The notes under the pieces: model-generated
Seen by the model: the letters and a program-made list of their open reading frames with translations, nothing else
What the model was told of the DNA's origin: nothing
Database searches by the model: none
Shown: piece after piece, positions 31,669-33,172 of the stretch
Layout of the letters: each line of letters opens with the position of its first letter
Position numbering within the stretch: the stretch's first letter is position 1
Made by a program: the position numbers and the translations under genes
NCBI GenBank assembly: GCA_022843805.1
Contig: JALHMY010000105.1
Span: forward strand, 1 to 33,172
Reading direction: 5' to 3'
DNA length: 33,172 nucleotides
Source: Fuerstiella sp.
GTDB lineage: Bacteria > Planctomycetota > Planctomycetia > Planctomycetales > Planctomycetaceae

Positions 31669-32982
31669 TTATGGCAGCTCGTTTACAACCAATTCGCCAT
31701 ACAAATAAAGCAAATCCCCCTGCAGCCATCCTGCCGCGTTCACGGCAATACTGCTGTCAGGACGGGTGCCGAAGTTTCTCGACCAGATCACAGAACCGTC
31801 TGATGTGTCGTAAGCTCCGAACCCGCCCGAATACGGATCAGCTGTGTTGCGAACCTGAAGGACCACGTTTGTTAACGGTCGGCTGACATACTGTGGCGGA
31901 ATCAGCCCAAATCCCAAACTGGCAGCCGTCTGAGTGGCAAACTGGATACTGAGATTCCGTTCCAGAAGTGAGGAATCGTGAGCCAGTGCGGGAGGGTCGC
32001 CGAATGCATTCACCACGACATTGGAAACGACTCCCTCTGTATTCTCCCCGAACACGCCAATGATGGCCGCTTTGATGTCAGCCGCCGTTGCTGTTCTCGC
32101 GAGCCACGCTGTTTCCAATGGTGGCAGTCCGTTCGACTGAAAGCGGAATCGGAATTCGGCTGCGGAGTTAAACTCAGTGCCTGCGCGGGTGTGAAATTCG
32201 TAGACATAGGCGCGAGCCCCGCTGAACGCAATCGGCTGACCTGCAATCGTCCGTTGAATCAGTACATCGTTGCGAGTGCTCGTGATGTCGATTCCGCCGA
32301 AGTGACTGCAGAAAATCGTGTCAGCATTCCAGCCGATTGTTGGTCCGCGTAAACCCTTTTTCGCGTCGTCCTCCCAGGTGGCTGATACTCCCTGCAGATG
32401 ATATGGCCAGCTGAAACCGGATGTCCGAATCGTTCTCGACAGACCGGATATCATCACATCACTTGGCGCATCGTCCTGCATGAACAGACGGCCGCTGTGG
32501 TTGTCGTTATTTGCTGTGTTCGTGCTTTTCCAGTCGTTATCCAATTCGACAACCGTTCCTGTTCCAACTTCGACCGTCGCCCCGCAGCGAGTCTTCGCGC
32601 TGCCATCAGTGAACGTCCGCCGCGGGAAGTTAATCAGAACAGTATCGGCTTCTGCATGACTGCTGAGTGCCCCCGGCCCGAGCCCCTGACCTGGCGTGTT
32701 GTATGTGAAGTCCAATGTCCACGGGTCGCCCGTTTGCCAGACCTGCAGCCACGACTGGCCGCCCCGAGTGCCGACCGCTGCGACTTTCCCGCTCGCCGCT
32801 GCTGTAATTGCTGACGGGGCCTGAATGTCCTGACCTGTATATGTGGGAGGTGTGGCCGTTTGGCTAATTAGCCAAGTCGACGTGCCATCAGGGAACCCGA
32901 AGTTATAGCCTATTGAATTTTCTATCAATCCTGTCGACGGTGTCAGTGGGCGCTTAAAACCAGCCAGGAAAGGGCGCTTCAA
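31669..32982 (-). CDS. Element cargo protein, unknown function; start region disturbed
   Basis: A 437-residue frame with no recognised family. It is rich in Thr, Gly, Ala and Asn, with beta-type sequence throughout and a PQQ/propeller-like end (YDTSDGSVIWSRNFG); a structural or tail-associated role in the integrated element is possible. There is no membrane helix or signal peptide. The start is odd: this frame begins only with TTG at 32982. An ATG at 32992 (MAGF) is one base out of frame, and a near-copy of that start sequence (AGFKRPL) lies 24-25 bases inside the frame. A single-base change or a duplication may have broken the original start. The stop is TAA at 31669. Confidence 0.65.
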   Translation of the reverse strand: MKRPFLAGFKRPLTPSTGLIENSIGYNFGFPDGTSTWLISQTATPPTYTGQDIQAPSAITAAASGKVAAVGTRGGQSWLQVWQTGDPWTLDFTYNTPGQGLGPGALSSHAEADTVLINFPRRTFTDGSAKTRCGATVEVGTGTVVELDNDWKSTNTANNDNHSGRLFMQDDAPSDVMISGLSRTIRTSGFSWPYHLQGVSATWEDDAKKGLRGPTIGWNADTIFCSHFGGIDITSTRNDVLIQRTIAGQPIAFSGARAYVYEFHTRAGTEFNSAAEFRFRFQSNGLPPLETAWLARTATAADIKAAIIGVFGENTEGVVSNVVVNAFGDPPALAHDSSLLERNLSIQFATQTAASLGFGLIPPQYVSRPLTNVVLQVRNTADPYSGGFGAYDTSDGSVIWSRNFGTRPDSSIAVNAAGWLQGDLLYLYGELVVNELP

Positions 32983-32992
32983 AACCAGCCAT
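32948..32992 (-). repeat. Duplicated start region of the 437-residue ORF
   Basis: Read on the minus strand, ATGGCTGGTTTTGAAGCGCC (from 32992) and TGGCTGGTTTTAAGCGCCC (from 32966) are near-identical direct repeats that differ by one extra G in the first. Without that G, the ATG would be in frame with the long ORF. Confidence 0.75.
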
Positions 32993-33058
32993 TATGAGAG
33001 TTGAGACAAGCCGACCACACTGTCTTCGGGATTTTTTACCGTGGACAGGGGGTCAGGC

Positions 33059-33172
33059 ATGTCGAATCGGCTATCAATGGCACAAAGACTGGCAGTACAA
33101 GCACTTGCGGCGGCGGGACAGTCCAATCGGGCGATTTCGAGGACTCTGGGAGTCGATCGCGAAACCGTCGCA
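33059..33172 (+). CDS. IS21-type transposase (IstA) N-terminus, cut by the window edge
   Basis: The first 38 residues of a frame beginning MSNRLSMAQRL contain a helix-turn-helix (LAAAGQSNRAISRTLGVDRE) typical of the IstA transposase of IS21-family elements. AGGGGG stands 7 bases before the ATG at 33059. The left end of the element may start near TGTCTTCGGG (33021). The rest, including istB and the right end, is outside the window. The insertion sits just upstream of the divergent 437-residue ORF. Confidence 0.75.
   Translation, partial: MSNRLSMAQRLAVQALAAAGQSNRAISRTLGVDRETVA

Overview
The window looks like a chromosome segment of a planctomycete (order Planctomycetales or close; genus not determinable). 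This rests on a DUF1559 pseudopilin-like protein, a DUF1080 protein, a PEP-CTERM protein, a CPNGQC-motif secreted protein and GC-rich tandem repeats whose translations read GEAPAEP, a combination typical of that phylum. These are family recognitions from memory; no database search was possible.

Layout. (1) 1-900 is an array of six GC-rich repeats. (2) 1287-2417 is a DUF1559 pseudopilin-like gene with a clear terminator, followed by a doubtful small secreted ORF and a nested palindromic element. (3) 3317-11595 is a plus-strand operon for inorganic carbon uptake: dabA (zinc-binding DUF2309 subunit), two NuoL-family membrane subunits, and a SulP anion transporter carrying an unusual hydrophilic insert. 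(4) 11596-23814 is a long run of minus-strand genes: radC with an extra N-terminal domain, a DUF3500 protein, a HIT protein, a 45-residue ORF with a perfect ribosome-binding site, a repeat-rich secreted protein, an alkaline-phosphatase-superfamily enzyme, a LarA-like protein, pterin-4a-carbinolamine dehydratase, a DUF1080 protein, a tagatose-epimerase-like enzyme, an AcpH-like protein, miaB and efp. (5) 23966-26461 is plus-strand: epmB, divergent from efp, then a second GC-rich repeat array and an OleD-like reductase. (6) 26462-27442 has no gene but holds two distinct palindromic elements. (7) 27443-28999 holds an AlgH/YqgE gene and a PEP-CTERM gene on the minus strand. (8) From 29468 on, a tRNA-Arg(TCG) is followed by a tyrosine integrase and cargo up to the window edge, where an IS21-type transposase begins: the left end of an integrated element.

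Functional links. DabA, the NuoL-like subunits and SulP probably act together in bicarbonate/CO2 accumulation. The efp/epmB pair suggests that Lys34 of EF-P is beta-lysylated. The DUF1080 and epimerase genes suggest 3-keto-sugar metabolism.

The least explained signal is a set of hairpins with unrelated stems, all closed on the same C-ATTTT-G loop in the same orientation. Five lie between the integrase and the small RHH-like gene, and one lies upstream of the tRNA.
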